From: CAWVSB01 sp046710535
GTDB taxonomy: Bacteria; Pseudomonadota; Gammaproteobacteria; Pseudomonadales; CAWVSB01
DNA length: 64,000 nt
Assembly: GCA_046710535.1 (NCBI GenBank)
Contig: JBKEHH010000001.1
Coordinates: forward strand, 1 to 64,000
Reading direction: 5' to 3'
Numbering within the stretch: the stretch's first letter is position 1; the number at the start of each line of letters is the position of its first letter. A program made the translations under genes and the position numbers. Shown here one piece after another: positions 27,523-35,730 of the stretch. The notes under the pieces were generated by a model. That model did not search any database, was not told the DNA's origin, and saw only the letters and a list, made by a program, of their open reading frames with translations.

Positions 27523-27824
27523 ATGATTCGAAAGCAACATATTTGAGCTTCACCGAAATCTGTCTGCAAACCGGCGCAGCAGAAGCTATTGTGATCGAGA
27601 TTGTCGAGCAGGGTATCGTTGAACCAACAGGTGCTGGCGCAGGTGAATGGCTATTTAGTCCAGCGATGCTTATTGTGACGAAAAAAGCAGTGCGCTTACA
27701 TCTTGATCTTGATATGGATTGGGCGGGGATAGCGCTCGCGATAGAGTTGTTAGATGAAGTAGAACAACTGCGAGAGAAGAATCGTTACCTTGAACGTAGG
27801 CTTAGTCGCTTTGTTGATTTTTAA
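27519..27824 (+). CDS. cbpM: Chaperone modulator CbpM
   Basis: A 101-residue MerR-like helical protein that binds the J domain of CbpA and blocks its co-chaperone and DNA-binding actions. The N-terminus (FTEICLQTGAAEAIVIEIVEQGIVEP) matches the family helix-turn-helix, and the C-terminus is a coiled coil (LLDEVEQLREKNRYLERRLSRF). It overlaps cbpA, as in E. coli. Confidence 0.93.
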   Translation: MNDSKATYLSFTEICLQTGAAEAIVIEIVEQGIVEPTGAGAGEWLFSPAMLIVTKKAVRLHLDLDMDWAGIALAIELLDEVEQLREKNRYLERRLSRFVDF

Positions 27825-27919
27825 TAGGTAGTTGTCAAAAGCTGATAATTTCGACTTAAATTGTGTGTTTATTATTCCGCAATAGTTGATTTACTAACGA
27901 GAAATAACTTATAAATATT

Positions 27920-29011
27920 ATGCAGAAATTTCTATTACCGCCGCGTCGAAAGCTGATTCGAAAGCGGGTTAAATTATTTACTGATACGATTTCTGAATCT
28001 TATTATAGAATTTTAGTGACGCAGGAGGAGGGAAACTTAACCTATAAGCAGTCATTTTCGGCCGGAAGTCTAGGCTTGAGAAAGATCTGCACAGGCATAT
28101 TGTTAGTGGTATTTGCCGCAGCCACATTTGCCGATAGCAAGTCATTCACCCAATCAACAGTTGATGCCTTTGCGAATAGTAATATCGTGTTTCAGCGCGG
28201 CGAATCAATAATTCCTTTTTTACCACTTGCCAATATAACGGCTAAAACCTATGGATCTGCTGATGTAACCGTCGATGGTGCCGACGACTTACAATTTGAA
28301 ATAGAGCATTTTAGTCAAGCCGCAGGTTTACCTTTTTTATTAGATGACAATAATGTTCTGATTGTTGGCGAATACTTGGCCAGAACTAATTTTTCTACCG
28401 GTGCTAATGATTTTGAGTCTTTTCACACCGATTCTATTGGCCTTCCCATTGCTTGGCTGCAGCAAGTTAATCAGCAGTGGCATGCAGCCGCCTTTATAAT
28501 GCCGCTGGGCCACAAAAGTTCACACAAAAATTCTAGCTGGCAATGGGAAACGCTAGGTGGAGCATTTTTGCGCTATGAGCAGTCTGACAAACTGTGGTGG
28601 GCCTATGGCGTTTATGCTGACATCGGTGGTATTGAAGACATATATCTACCCTATGCAGGGGTGTCTTGGACGATAAACGAAAACTGGTCACTTAGTGCCA
28701 TCATGCCATGGCCTGCATTACTGTATGCGCCATCAAATGATTTGTTATTTAGGCTAGGAGCATCACCTTCTAGTGCTTCTTGGCAGGTGGAAAATGAGGC
28801 ATCTGACATATCGGCAAACTTTGATGCTTGGGATTTTGGTTTTACCGTCGAAAAACACGTTGGTAATAACTTTTGGTTGGGTCTAGAAACTGGCATTGGT
28901 GGCCTGCGCGGCTTACGAATTGTAGATGGTGACTTTGAGGGTATTGAAAGCGACGTTTCAGCCAGCGCTTATTTCGGATTAAGCCTCAATTTTAGACCGT
29001 CGATGGATTAA
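27920..29011 (+). CDS. Outer-membrane beta-barrel-like protein (DUF6268-like)
   Basis: A 363-residue exported protein that I place tentatively near DUF6268. A signal peptide is visible only at about residues 53-74 (LRKICTGILLVVFAAATFADS). Before it lie about 52 basic, polar residues, so the true start is probably later; a TTG at about 28076 opens the signal peptide. The mature part alternates polar and aromatic residues and ends LSLNFRPSMD, typical of porin-like barrels. Function unknown. Monocistronic. Confidence 0.55.
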   Translation: MQKFLLPPRRKLIRKRVKLFTDTISESYYRILVTQEEGNLTYKQSFSAGSLGLRKICTGILLVVFAAATFADSKSFTQSTVDAFANSNIVFQRGESIIPFLPLANITAKTYGSADVTVDGADDLQFEIEHFSQAAGLPFLLDDNNVLIVGEYLARTNFSTGANDFESFHTDSIGLPIAWLQQVNQQWHAAAFIMPLGHKSSHKNSSWQWETLGGAFLRYEQSDKLWWAYGVYADIGGIEDIYLPYAGVSWTINENWSLSAIMPWPALLYAPSNDLLFRLGASPSSASWQVENEASDISANFDAWDFGFTVEKHVGNNFWLGLETGIGGLRGLRIVDGDFEGIESDVSASAYFGLSLNFRPSMD

Positions 29012-29168
29012 ATTTTGATTTGGTGACTATTGGCGACGTAAGGTGAAGATAGTAATGTAAACAATAATATTGTTAAACTTTTCGATAGTATTAGCCATAG
29101 ATGGTAAGCCTTATGATGTGTCTGGTGATAGTAAGTCCCCAAACGATTTTTTTTTAGCCGATCGATAA

Positions 29169-29185
29169 AACTTAACTTGGCAGTG
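29169..29185 (+). repeat. Dispersed 17-nt motif, copy 5' of barrel gene
   Basis: AACTTAACTTGGCAGTG, one mismatch to the consensus, 52 bp before the outer-membrane protein start. Confidence 0.55.
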
Positions 29186-29236
29186 CTTAACTCAGTTATA
29201 AACTCGCGCCTTAAAAACAATGAACGGAAAACTAAT

Positions 29237-29869
29237 ATGTTTAAGAACACATTCATCGCCCTTGTGGCTCTGTCAATTTCAAGCGTGAGCTATGCTGAAT
29301 ATGGTATGAAGCGAGCTAATACTTGGGAAGCATCGATTGCCGTTATCTCTCAAGACGGGGATGATTACACATCCTCTAATTCTAACAGCTCGCTCAGCGT
29401 TGAAAGTGCTAACGGTTGGGGTTTTTCTTTGGGATATAACCCGTCTAATCATTTGTTACTTAATTGGGAGTTTGCCACAACCAGCCCTAGATATAAGGTT
29501 ACAGTGCCTGATGGTGGTAGCCTTTCTCAAAAAGCAGATGTTTATGATAATCAGTTTAATGCAACTTGGCATTTCTTTGAGGGGCCGTTCACTCCGTATG
29601 TTAAGGCTGGGATGGGCTGGACAACGGTAGATTCTAATGTGTCGACCGGACAGATTTATTGTTCGCCCGGCTATTATTACTGGTATTGTGATTCGTCTAC
29701 TTATGGCGATAGTGGCTTTTCTTATAATGCCGCCGTTGGTGTGCGCTACGACATTAATCGCAGTGTATTTGTGCGCGCTAGCGTAGAAAGCCTATGGTCT
29801 GGTTCTGATATTGCAGGCGAGACTCCGCAAATCAATACTGGCAAGATTGAGCTAGGTTTTAGAATGTAG
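29237..29869 (+). CDS. OmpA/OmpW-like outer-membrane beta-barrel protein
   Basis: A protein of about 210 residues with a clear signal peptide (MFKNTFIALVALSISSVSYA) and eight-strand-barrel features: GWGFSLGYNPSNHLLLNWEF, FTPYVKAGMGWTTVDSN, and a final strand ending in Phe-Arg-Met. I chose ATG 29237 because it starts the signal peptide. Two Cys pairs lie in a Tyr-rich loop (CSPGYYYWYC). The role is unknown. It is followed by a strong terminator. Confidence 0.82.
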   Translation: MFKNTFIALVALSISSVSYAEYGMKRANTWEASIAVISQDGDDYTSSNSNSSLSVESANGWGFSLGYNPSNHLLLNWEFATTSPRYKVTVPDGGSLSQKADVYDNQFNATWHFFEGPFTPYVKAGMGWTTVDSNVSTGQIYCSPGYYYWYCDSSTYGDSGFSYNAAVGVRYDINRSVFVRASVESLWSGSDIAGETPQINTGKIELGFRM

Positions 29870-29881
29870 CCAGTCTTTACC

Positions 29882-29922
29882 AGCCATAAAAAAGGGAAGT
29901 TATGCTTCCCTTTTTTATGGCT
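29882..29922. terminator. Strong intrinsic terminator
   Basis: A perfect 18-bp stem beginning AGCCATAAAAAAGGGAAG, with loop TTATG, 12 bases after the barrel gene. T6 within the distal arm gives the U tract. Confidence 0.92.
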
Positions 29923-30052
29923 TAAATCTGATGAGAAATAATCATTTTAGTGAACTAGATAAATTGTAATACTGATATGTTAATTGATGTTTTTGATAGA
30001 ATAGTAATAAGGTCTAAGTGCTCTATAAACAAACTGTTAGGCATTAATCAGA

Positions 30053-30382
30053 ATGAGAAAAACCGATAAAAAAATAGAGAATACAGTTATAGCAGTATTA
30101 ACTGACGTCTGCGATATCGCCCAAGAAACTTATAATGGGTTTAAGTGGATAACACATTTTGTGAATTACACTGATTTCCCTAGGTCTCTTTCTGTCGTGT
30201 GTATTTTTGACACCAACGAACAACTGAAAAAAACAGCAGTAAACGAATTACGTCAGCTCATCAATGAAAAATTGTTATCCGTTAATATAAAACTTAAAGA
30301 TGTGCATGGACAAGTAAGTTTTGATACGGAAGAAAATTGTAATAATCAAAATAATGGTAATTGGGATGAGCGATTTAAGTAA
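30053..30382 (+). CDS. Conserved small hypothetical protein
   Basis: A 109-residue soluble protein with blocks I recognise from conserved gammaproteobacterial proteins often mislabelled as Fis-family regulators: KIENTVIAVLTDVCDIA, GFKWITHFVNY and VSFDTEENCNNQNNGNW. I see no Fis-type helix-turn-helix. The His/Asp/Glu/Cys cluster near the end is conserved-looking. Function unknown. Monocistronic. Confidence 0.7.
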   Translation: MRKTDKKIENTVIAVLTDVCDIAQETYNGFKWITHFVNYTDFPRSLSVVCIFDTNEQLKKTAVNELRQLINEKLLSVNIKLKDVHGQVSFDTEENCNNQNNGNWDERFK

Positions 30383-30432
30383 TCGTCGTCGAATAAAGCA
30401 GGCTAACTAACCTGTTACTATCATTGTTTGTT

Positions 30433-31479
30433 CTATCTCTTCAGTGCCCGATATGCATCAACTATGGGCGCGAACTCTGTCGGTGTTGAACCATGAATAA
30501 CTACGCCGTCGGCGCCATTAATCAATTGTTTTTTCCACGCTACTGCACATTCCTCAGCAGTGCCTGTTGCCGCAGGCAGCCATTCGCTGGGAATCAATTT
30601 ACTGATTTTTTCAAGCTGCTCAAGGCTGGCTACGCTGTCGATACCGCCAGCCATTGACGAGACTACCTCACTGGCGCGAAAGGCGGTAAGCACTTCGGGG
30701 TCCCATTCGTTTAGTGCAATTAACATTTCCACATAACCAGGGGCCTGCATATAGGTAGCCATTCGTCCCACTAATTTACGCAGATAGTCTTCGTGGCTTG
30801 GCGCTAATGCAGTGGCTAAAACTGCATGTACTTTAACGTCGTCAGGATTACGGCCTGATTTTTCAGCTCCTTCTTGCACGAATGCTTTAGCTCGCTGCAG
30901 ACCGCGGTCGGTTATAAATGTGTGTAGGTGTACGCCATCAAAATGCTGTCCGGCAAAGCGCAGGCTTTTTGGTCCAAAACCGACAAAGTGAACGGGAATA
31001 TTCGCATCCATCCATTCGCCCATACTGAGGTAGGGTAGGGTGCCCATCTTACCCTCGTGTCCCATCACCTTCTCGCCATGCCAAAGTTTACGCAGTAGTG
31101 CGATGCCCTCTACTAATTGGGCATTGCCGACATTATCTAAGCCCATCAGTTGATTACGAATAGCGACGCCCCTTGCTAGCCCGAGTTCAAAGCGTCCGCT
31201 TGATAAATAATGTAACGAGCTGCACATTGTGGCCAGCACCATGGGGTGACGAGTATGTATATTAGTGCCAGCGGTGGCCACATGAATTGCTTTAGTTACT
31301 GCCAATGCTGCTGCACAAATTACGCCCGCATCTTTGACGTCGAATCGCTCGGACAGCCAGACTTTCCCTAAGCCCAATGCCTCGGCCTGTTTCGCTTCTT
31401 CAATAGCATCGGCTGGGGTTGTTGTGTGGCCCGGCAGTAAATAACAACTCAGTTCGGGAAATTCAAATGTAGTGCTCAT
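30433..31479 (-). CDS. LLM-class flavin-dependent oxidoreductase
   Basis: A 348-residue luciferase-like TIM barrel. LGLGKVWLSERFDVKDAGV and HVATAGTNIHTRHPMVLA (TxxxPxxR-like strand) and LGLARG match F420/FMN-dependent class members. It lies 15 bases after a phosphotransferase gene, so the two form an operon. Actinobacterial relatives use F420; in this host FMN is more likely, though that is inference. Substrate unknown. Confidence 0.82.
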   Translation of the reverse strand: MSTTFEFPELSCYLLPGHTTTPADAIEEAKQAEALGLGKVWLSERFDVKDAGVICAAALAVTKAIHVATAGTNIHTRHPMVLATMCSSLHYLSSGRFELGLARGVAIRNQLMGLDNVGNAQLVEGIALLRKLWHGEKVMGHEGKMGTLPYLSMGEWMDANIPVHFVGFGPKSLRFAGQHFDGVHLHTFITDRGLQRAKAFVQEGAEKSGRNPDDVKVHAVLATALAPSHEDYLRKLVGRMATYMQAPGYVEMLIALNEWDPEVLTAFRASEVVSSMAGGIDSVASLEQLEKISKLIPSEWLPAATGTAEECAVAWKKQLINGADGVVIHGSTPTEFAPIVDAYRALKR

Positions 31480-31494
31480 AACAAATCCTTAGTG

Positions 31495-32571
31495 TTAGCT
31501 ATTTATCGGCTTAAAAAACTCATTCGCTTTCATATCAACACAGTGCTGCAAGTGTCTTTGTGCCATTACTAAAAACATTTTATCACCACGCTCTTCAGCT
31601 GCGCTGAACATAGCACCCAGCACCGTAATCATTAATCCGTGCACAGAAAATTCTCGGTACTGCTGCCAGCATTGCTCGGCGCTTAAGCTGAAACCGGCAT
31701 TGGCTAGGCATTGGCGATAGTGCTCGAGTGTGTCTTTTTCGCATTGCCTGCGATCTTCTGTTTCTAGGCTGCCACCGAGAAAATAGGCAACGTCTGCTAA
31801 GCCACATGATTCGGTCAATGTTTGCCAGTCAACGGTGGTAGTACTGCCATCAGGTCCAAATAACAGGTTCTCTGTTCTGAAATCCGCATGGATAAGAGTC
31901 TTGGGGCCGGTGTAATGGCAGGTCCAGTTGACATGATTGAGCACATATTCACTGCCAAATGCGATGCATTCTTCATTGAGTCCATGGCCAAAACGTTCGA
32001 TAAACCCAGGCCAGTTTTGCTGCAGCAGTTCTTGGCCAAAAGCAGCACTGTCGACATCAGTGTGAGTAATATAGTCTTTTTCCAATAGCGCCGGCTTGTC
32101 ATAAAAGGAGGCGTGTAGTTTGGCCGCCTGAGCAACGGCGAGCTTGGCTCTTTCAGCTGTTTCGCCAATCAGTTGACTGCCCGGCTCAGCTGGCGCGAGA
32201 TCTTCCATTAGAATAATAAAATCAGCACCACTGTCATCAATAAGCGCTAGATAAATAGTCGGTGTGGCTATGTCACAATGACTTGCCAGTTCACTGTAGA
32301 ACATAACCTCTTTGCGATAGGCTCCCATTAAACTGGCCATAGTGCGTGCGGTTTCATCCATTGCTGGCAGTTTGGCTATTATAGTTACCGGTGCGTTGTA
32401 GTCGCCGTCATAACTTAGGCTAAAACGAACGTTGTCACCCATTTTACCAGTACCAATAACTTGCCAGTCGGCGTTGACGACCTTACCGGTAGTGAGAATG
32501 CCAGCGTTTGCTAACACCTGCGTTAGCCAGTCGGGGCTAATCTGTTTTGGGTCGGAGATTAATTCAATCAC
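31495..32571 (-). CDS. APH-like phosphotransferase/kinase
   Basis: A 358-residue protein with the aminoglycoside phosphotransferase/choline kinase fold. Key motifs: DFIILMEDLAP hinge, LIHADFRTENLLFGPDG (catalytic HxDxxxxN loop) and VDWQTLTESCGLADVAYFLGG (Mg-binding D-W replacing DFG). This branch resembles the ecdysteroid-kinase-like and acyl-CoA-dehydrogenase-linked phosphotransferases. With the LLM flavoprotein it may process a lipid or xenobiotic. ATG 32571 follows AGGAATG. Confidence 0.82.
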   Translation of the reverse strand: MIELISDPKQISPDWLTQVLANAGILTTGKVVNADWQVIGTGKMGDNVRFSLSYDGDYNAPVTIIAKLPAMDETARTMASLMGAYRKEVMFYSELASHCDIATPTIYLALIDDSGADFIILMEDLAPAEPGSQLIGETAERAKLAVAQAAKLHASFYDKPALLEKDYITHTDVDSAAFGQELLQQNWPGFIERFGHGLNEECIAFGSEYVLNHVNWTCHYTGPKTLIHADFRTENLLFGPDGSTTTVDWQTLTESCGLADVAYFLGGSLETEDRRQCEKDTLEHYRQCLANAGFSLSAEQCWQQYREFSVHGLMITVLGAMFSAAEERGDKMFLVMAQRHLQHCVDMKANEFFKPINS

Positions 32572-32874
32572 GGTTCATTCCTATAATAACGGCTGATGAC
32601 ACTACTGTGATGTGAAAGTAGGGCACTGACAAGTTAACTGGTATTCACTTATAGGATGTCGGTAATTTAGTTCGCCTTATATTTACACTTGGGTGTGTTC
32701 AATCAGAATTTATGCAGTCTTGGTTTAGTTCAGGGCTAGTCGAAGATTTTGCGATAGTAGATTGAGATTTATACGACAATCTTGCTACTAGCATTACTTA
32801 TATCAATAAAGGCAGTTTTACTATATGCGTTTATCGAGTGATTCTGCTGACTATGCATGATCGGATTAATTTGG
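32572..32874. other. Intergenic gap, 303 bp
   Basis: No gene is seen. It holds a copy of the dispersed motif at 32624-32640 on the minus strand (CAGTTAACTTGTCAGTG, two mismatches). Confidence 0.6.
32624..32640 (-). repeat. Dispersed 17-nt motif, copy 5' of phosphotransferase
   Basis: CAGTTAACTTGTCAGTG, two mismatches to AAGTTAACTTGGCAGTR; 53 bp upstream of the start codon. Confidence 0.45.
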
Positions 32875-33831
32875 CTATTCACGTATTTTCCATTCGCCGG
32901 TACTGTCGTGGCAGACATTGACAATTGTGGTACCTAGCGACTTTGTCTTTTTATAACCTTTAACTGACAGCTCTCGACAGCGCTTGTCACCGTTAACCGA
33001 CATCGCTGTGATAGTGACATCGCCAGCACTTCCCGTTTCGTCATTACCCCAAGTTTCGACCGCTAGTAAGTGATCTTTACTCAATACTTCACTGCTAGCA
33101 AAGCCGATCAAGCGACGATCTTCTTTGGACACTGATTTTCCTTTAAATACTGTGTCTGTCACGCCAGTAAAAAGATTTATTGGCGCATTAAAAATTCCAG
33201 AAAAAATTCCAGATACAGCACCCTCCGAAGCATTTTTCCCTGCTGAGTGAGCAATTTCACTGGCCTGTGCCAATAATCTAGGCATCTCTTCTCGAGTAGT
33301 TTTTATTTCAGTTAACACGGCGGGAATTGTCTCCTCACGCAAGGCCGTCGATTCCGCTATTAACCCTGGAACAGTGTCGCTGCGTAATGTATTACTCTCA
33401 GCTAACATAGCAGGCACGGTTATTGTTTGAAGCATTTTAGTTTCTACCAAAACTGCAGGAATAGTCTCGCGCCGCAGCACCGAAATCTCGGTTAAAATCG
33501 CTGGAATTTCTGCACGCACCGCTGCTACCTCAGCTAATACCGAAGGAATTTCTGCGCGCACTGCTTCAATCTCTGCCAAGATGGCTGGAACTTCTCCACG
33601 CACAGCAGCAACTTCATTGATAATAAGAGGAATTTTTTCGGTAATCTGTGCTACTTCATGAACCAGCTCTGGCGCCACATCACGATAGAGCGCCACTGAC
33701 TCTGCTACTTTTTCCAATGACGATAACTGCAGAGCAAAATAACCAATAGATGCAGATAAACACAGGATACTGGCAGCTATGGCATAACTTCCATAGTTAC
33801 GCTGTGGTAAATTTTCTGAGTTACTCATCAT
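32875..33831 (-). CDS. Membrane-anchored repeat coiled-coil protein
   Basis: A 318-residue protein with a short N-terminal tail, one membrane helix (about 14-35) and about ten repeats of a 14-15-residue unit at about 45-205, each like EIPAVLAEIxAVRxE or ETIPAVLxExxxLR. The regularly placed Pro breaks simple coiled-coil rules. The last 60 residues (CRELSVKGYKKTKSLGTTIVNVC...GEWKI) resemble the C-terminal domain of glycine-zipper surface antigens, with two Cys able to form a disulfide. Topology suggests a periplasmic rod. I know no family for the whole protein. Confidence 0.65.
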   Translation of the reverse strand: MMSNSENLPQRNYGSYAIAASILCLSASIGYFALQLSSLEKVAESVALYRDVAPELVHEVAQITEKIPLIINEVAAVRGEVPAILAEIEAVRAEIPSVLAEVAAVRAEIPAILTEISVLRRETIPAVLVETKMLQTITVPAMLAESNTLRSDTVPGLIAESTALREETIPAVLTEIKTTREEMPRLLAQASEIAHSAGKNASEGAVSGIFSGIFNAPINLFTGVTDTVFKGKSVSKEDRRLIGFASSEVLSKDHLLAVETWGNDETGSAGDVTITAMSVNGDKRCRELSVKGYKKTKSLGTTIVNVCHDSTGEWKIRE

Positions 33832-34140
33832 GCTTCCTATAACTACAATTTTTATTATTCAGAGTATAGCTTTTTCTCAACCATTACATAGCTACGATCT
33901 GCTGCCTGCTAGCAAATAATATCGCCATCACACCGCTTAAACATAAGAAAAATTAACATCACCGTTTTGCTCATTTTTTAGTGCTAAGTAGTGCGCTCTT
34001 AACCTCCCAACTATTATCAGCTCGTTCGCATTGTGTTTCTCGGCCCGATAGGTAAAAATAGAATTTGTGCAGCAGAAATCCAAATGCCTAAGGTTGGCGT
34101 ATAATAATTATAAAACTAATGAATAATATGGGGACTACCA
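33832..34140. other. Intergenic gap between divergent genes, 309 bp
   Basis: No gene is seen. It must hold divergent promoters; TATAAT occurs at 34100-34105, 36 bp before the rightward gene, but I cannot assign a good -35. Confidence 0.4.
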
Positions 34141-34434
34141 ATGAAAAAGTTTGGACTTTGGATTTACGATAGCTACAAATATATTTTTGACTCGAGTAAA
34201 AACCCACTTAGGCATATACCTGATCCAGCCAGCAGAATGTTCATCATGTCAATTTTGGCATTTATGTGGAGTGGTGTGTTCGCGGTCTATCTGGGAAGTA
34301 TTTTATACTTTGGCTTAAGTGTTGCGGCTCATATTATATTGATCCTGATGTTCTTCTTTACTGTTGCAATATTCTATGACGCCGAGAGAAATAAAAGCTC
34401 TTGGCTGCTAAAGCTACGTCGCGATCAACAATAG
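34141..34434 (+). CDS. Small two-helix membrane protein
   Basis: A 97-residue protein. GGGGA lies 8 bases before the ATG. Residues 33-55 and 57-78 are hydrophobic helices; the N-terminus has a basic, aromatic amphipathic stretch (GLWIYDSYKYIF) and the C-terminus is basic. I do not recognise a family. The overlapping frame 34401-34625 has no support. Confidence 0.55.
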   Translation: MKKFGLWIYDSYKYIFDSSKNPLRHIPDPASRMFIMSILAFMWSGVFAVYLGSILYFGLSVAAHIILILMFFFTVAIFYDAERNKSSWLLKLRRDQQ

Positions 34435-34618
34435 ATAGTGGTAATGGCAAGGTGACTAGTATTTCTTGCTACGGTATTAGTAAGAAAGTAGATGCGATAT
34501 ATAAATATCAAGATTTACTTTTAGGCAGCTTTCGATCTGTAATTTTCAGCTTAGGTATATTTTGCCTAAGTATTCTCAATGTTATGCGACAGTTGGAGAT
34601 TCGAATTATCAATTATAG

Positions 34619-34659
34619 AAGTTAACTTACCAGTATCATTGGTACCGGCAAGTTAACGA
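34619..34659. terminator. Inverted pair of the dispersed motif
   Basis: AAGTTAACTTACCAGTA (34619-34635) faces a minus-strand copy TCGTTAACTTGCCGGTA (34643-34659). GTTAACTT and AAGTTAAC pair perfectly, with a 24-nt interior that also partly pairs (ACC/GGC with one mismatch). It lies 15 bases past the PF10118 gene stop and may act as a transcript end, though no U tract is seen. Confidence 0.4.
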
Positions 34660-34673
34660 CTGATCTAATTTTG

Positions 34674-35573
34674 TTATCCGGCCAGTTGAGGCTCAGCCGC
34701 CCAATCGGCTAACAGGTGCTGAGTATCTTGCTGCCATGGGTGAAAGCCCGGAGCGTAAAATTCACGGTATGGTGCCATGCCCCCCGTAAAAGCACCTTGT
34801 TTGCCAAACAAACCAGCCAAGCCTTTGCGCCACAGTGAAAAATTAAATAGCTGTTTGTCTTTACGCAAAATATAAAACGTAGCTCGCATTAGTTCAAAAC
34901 CGATGAAGAAAGAGGCGCGCTTCATTACTGCTATGCGTAATTTTTCGCTGCCACCTACCGCACGGTAAACATCAAAAGCGACTGATTTATGTTCCATTTC
35001 TTCAGCCGCATGCCAGCGCCATAGATCACGCATAGCTGGGTCTGCTTTATTCATCACAGACTCAGGGCGCAATAGCAATTCTGCCAATACTGCAGTGAAG
35101 TGTTCAATGGCGACAGTGATCGCAAGGTTTTGCATGGGTGACAGATTTTTCTGCGCCCAGACAAGGCGTTTAGTTAGCTTTCCTTCTAGATCGTTCAAAT
35201 CGTAACCGCGTGCTTCACATAAAGCTTCGTTGTAGCGCTGGTGTTCGCGACGATGAAAACCCTCCTGCCCACAGAAACCTTTGATATGGCCCTTCAGTAT
35301 GGGATCAGTCACGTCGTCTGCGAAATGGCGCACACTGTCGATGAAAAACTTTTCGCCAGCGGGAAAGGTTATAGACATACCGTTGAACGCAGCGGTCATG
35401 AATGCATTGTTATCTAACCATTCGCCCTGTAGCGCTTCGCTGATGTCATGCGAGCGATTGCGTGGCTTGATCTGTACCGATGCAGGCGTTGTAGCCTGTG
35501 AAGTTGCTTGAGTGTCGGCGGAATGAATTGCATCCGTTACTGTCATGTCTACTACTGGATTGTTTAATGTCAT
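34674..35573 (-). CDS. PF10118 predicted metal-dependent hydrolase
   Basis: A 299-residue helical protein of the COG3687 family with a ferritin-like metal site. Probable ligands lie in GQEGFHRREH, AIEHFTAVLAE and WRWHAAEEMEHKSVAFDVY. Its biochemical role is unknown; relatives often sit beside AraC-type regulators and lipid genes. Here it is divergent from an AraC gene with a repeated operator in between, so it is probably that regulator's target. Confidence 0.85.
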   Translation of the reverse strand: MTLNNPVVDMTVTDAIHSADTQATSQATTPASVQIKPRNRSHDISEALQGEWLDNNAFMTAAFNGMSITFPAGEKFFIDSVRHFADDVTDPILKGHIKGFCGQEGFHRREHQRYNEALCEARGYDLNDLEGKLTKRLVWAQKNLSPMQNLAITVAIEHFTAVLAELLLRPESVMNKADPAMRDLWRWHAAEEMEHKSVAFDVYRAVGGSEKLRIAVMKRASFFIGFELMRATFYILRKDKQLFNFSLWRKGLAGLFGKQGAFTGGMAPYREFYAPGFHPWQQDTQHLLADWAAEPQLAG

Positions 35574-35638
35574 AACTGTGCTCCAAATGTGGTTGTGTTA
35601 ACGGAAAAGGCATACTAGTTGACAAGCGCACCCTAATA

Positions 35639-35717
35639 GGAGTTATATACAGTCGTTATGGGGGTTATATCCTTTCAACTTAGGGGTTATATACCTTCTT
35701 AAGACAGGTTAAATACC
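35639..35717. promoter_or_regulatory. Four 22-bp-spaced operator repeats
   Basis: GGAGTTATATAC (35639), GGGGTTATATCC (35661), GGGGTTATATACC (35683) and CAGGTTAAATACC (35705) are direct repeats at exactly 22-bp steps, about two helical turns, filling the divergent promoter region. AraC-family proteins bind direct repeats with such spacing. The last copy is 14 bp before the regulator start, which suggests autorepression. Confidence 0.75.
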
Positions 35718-35730
35718 ATCAGGAGGCTTT

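Noticed and set aside
29060..29074. Palindrome AACAATA-A-TATTGTT
   Set aside because: AT-rich and isolated; no regulator or repeat supports a role.
34401..34625. 74-residue plus frame after the two-helix membrane protein
   Set aside because: Overlaps the preceding gene, no ribosome site, no recognisable features.
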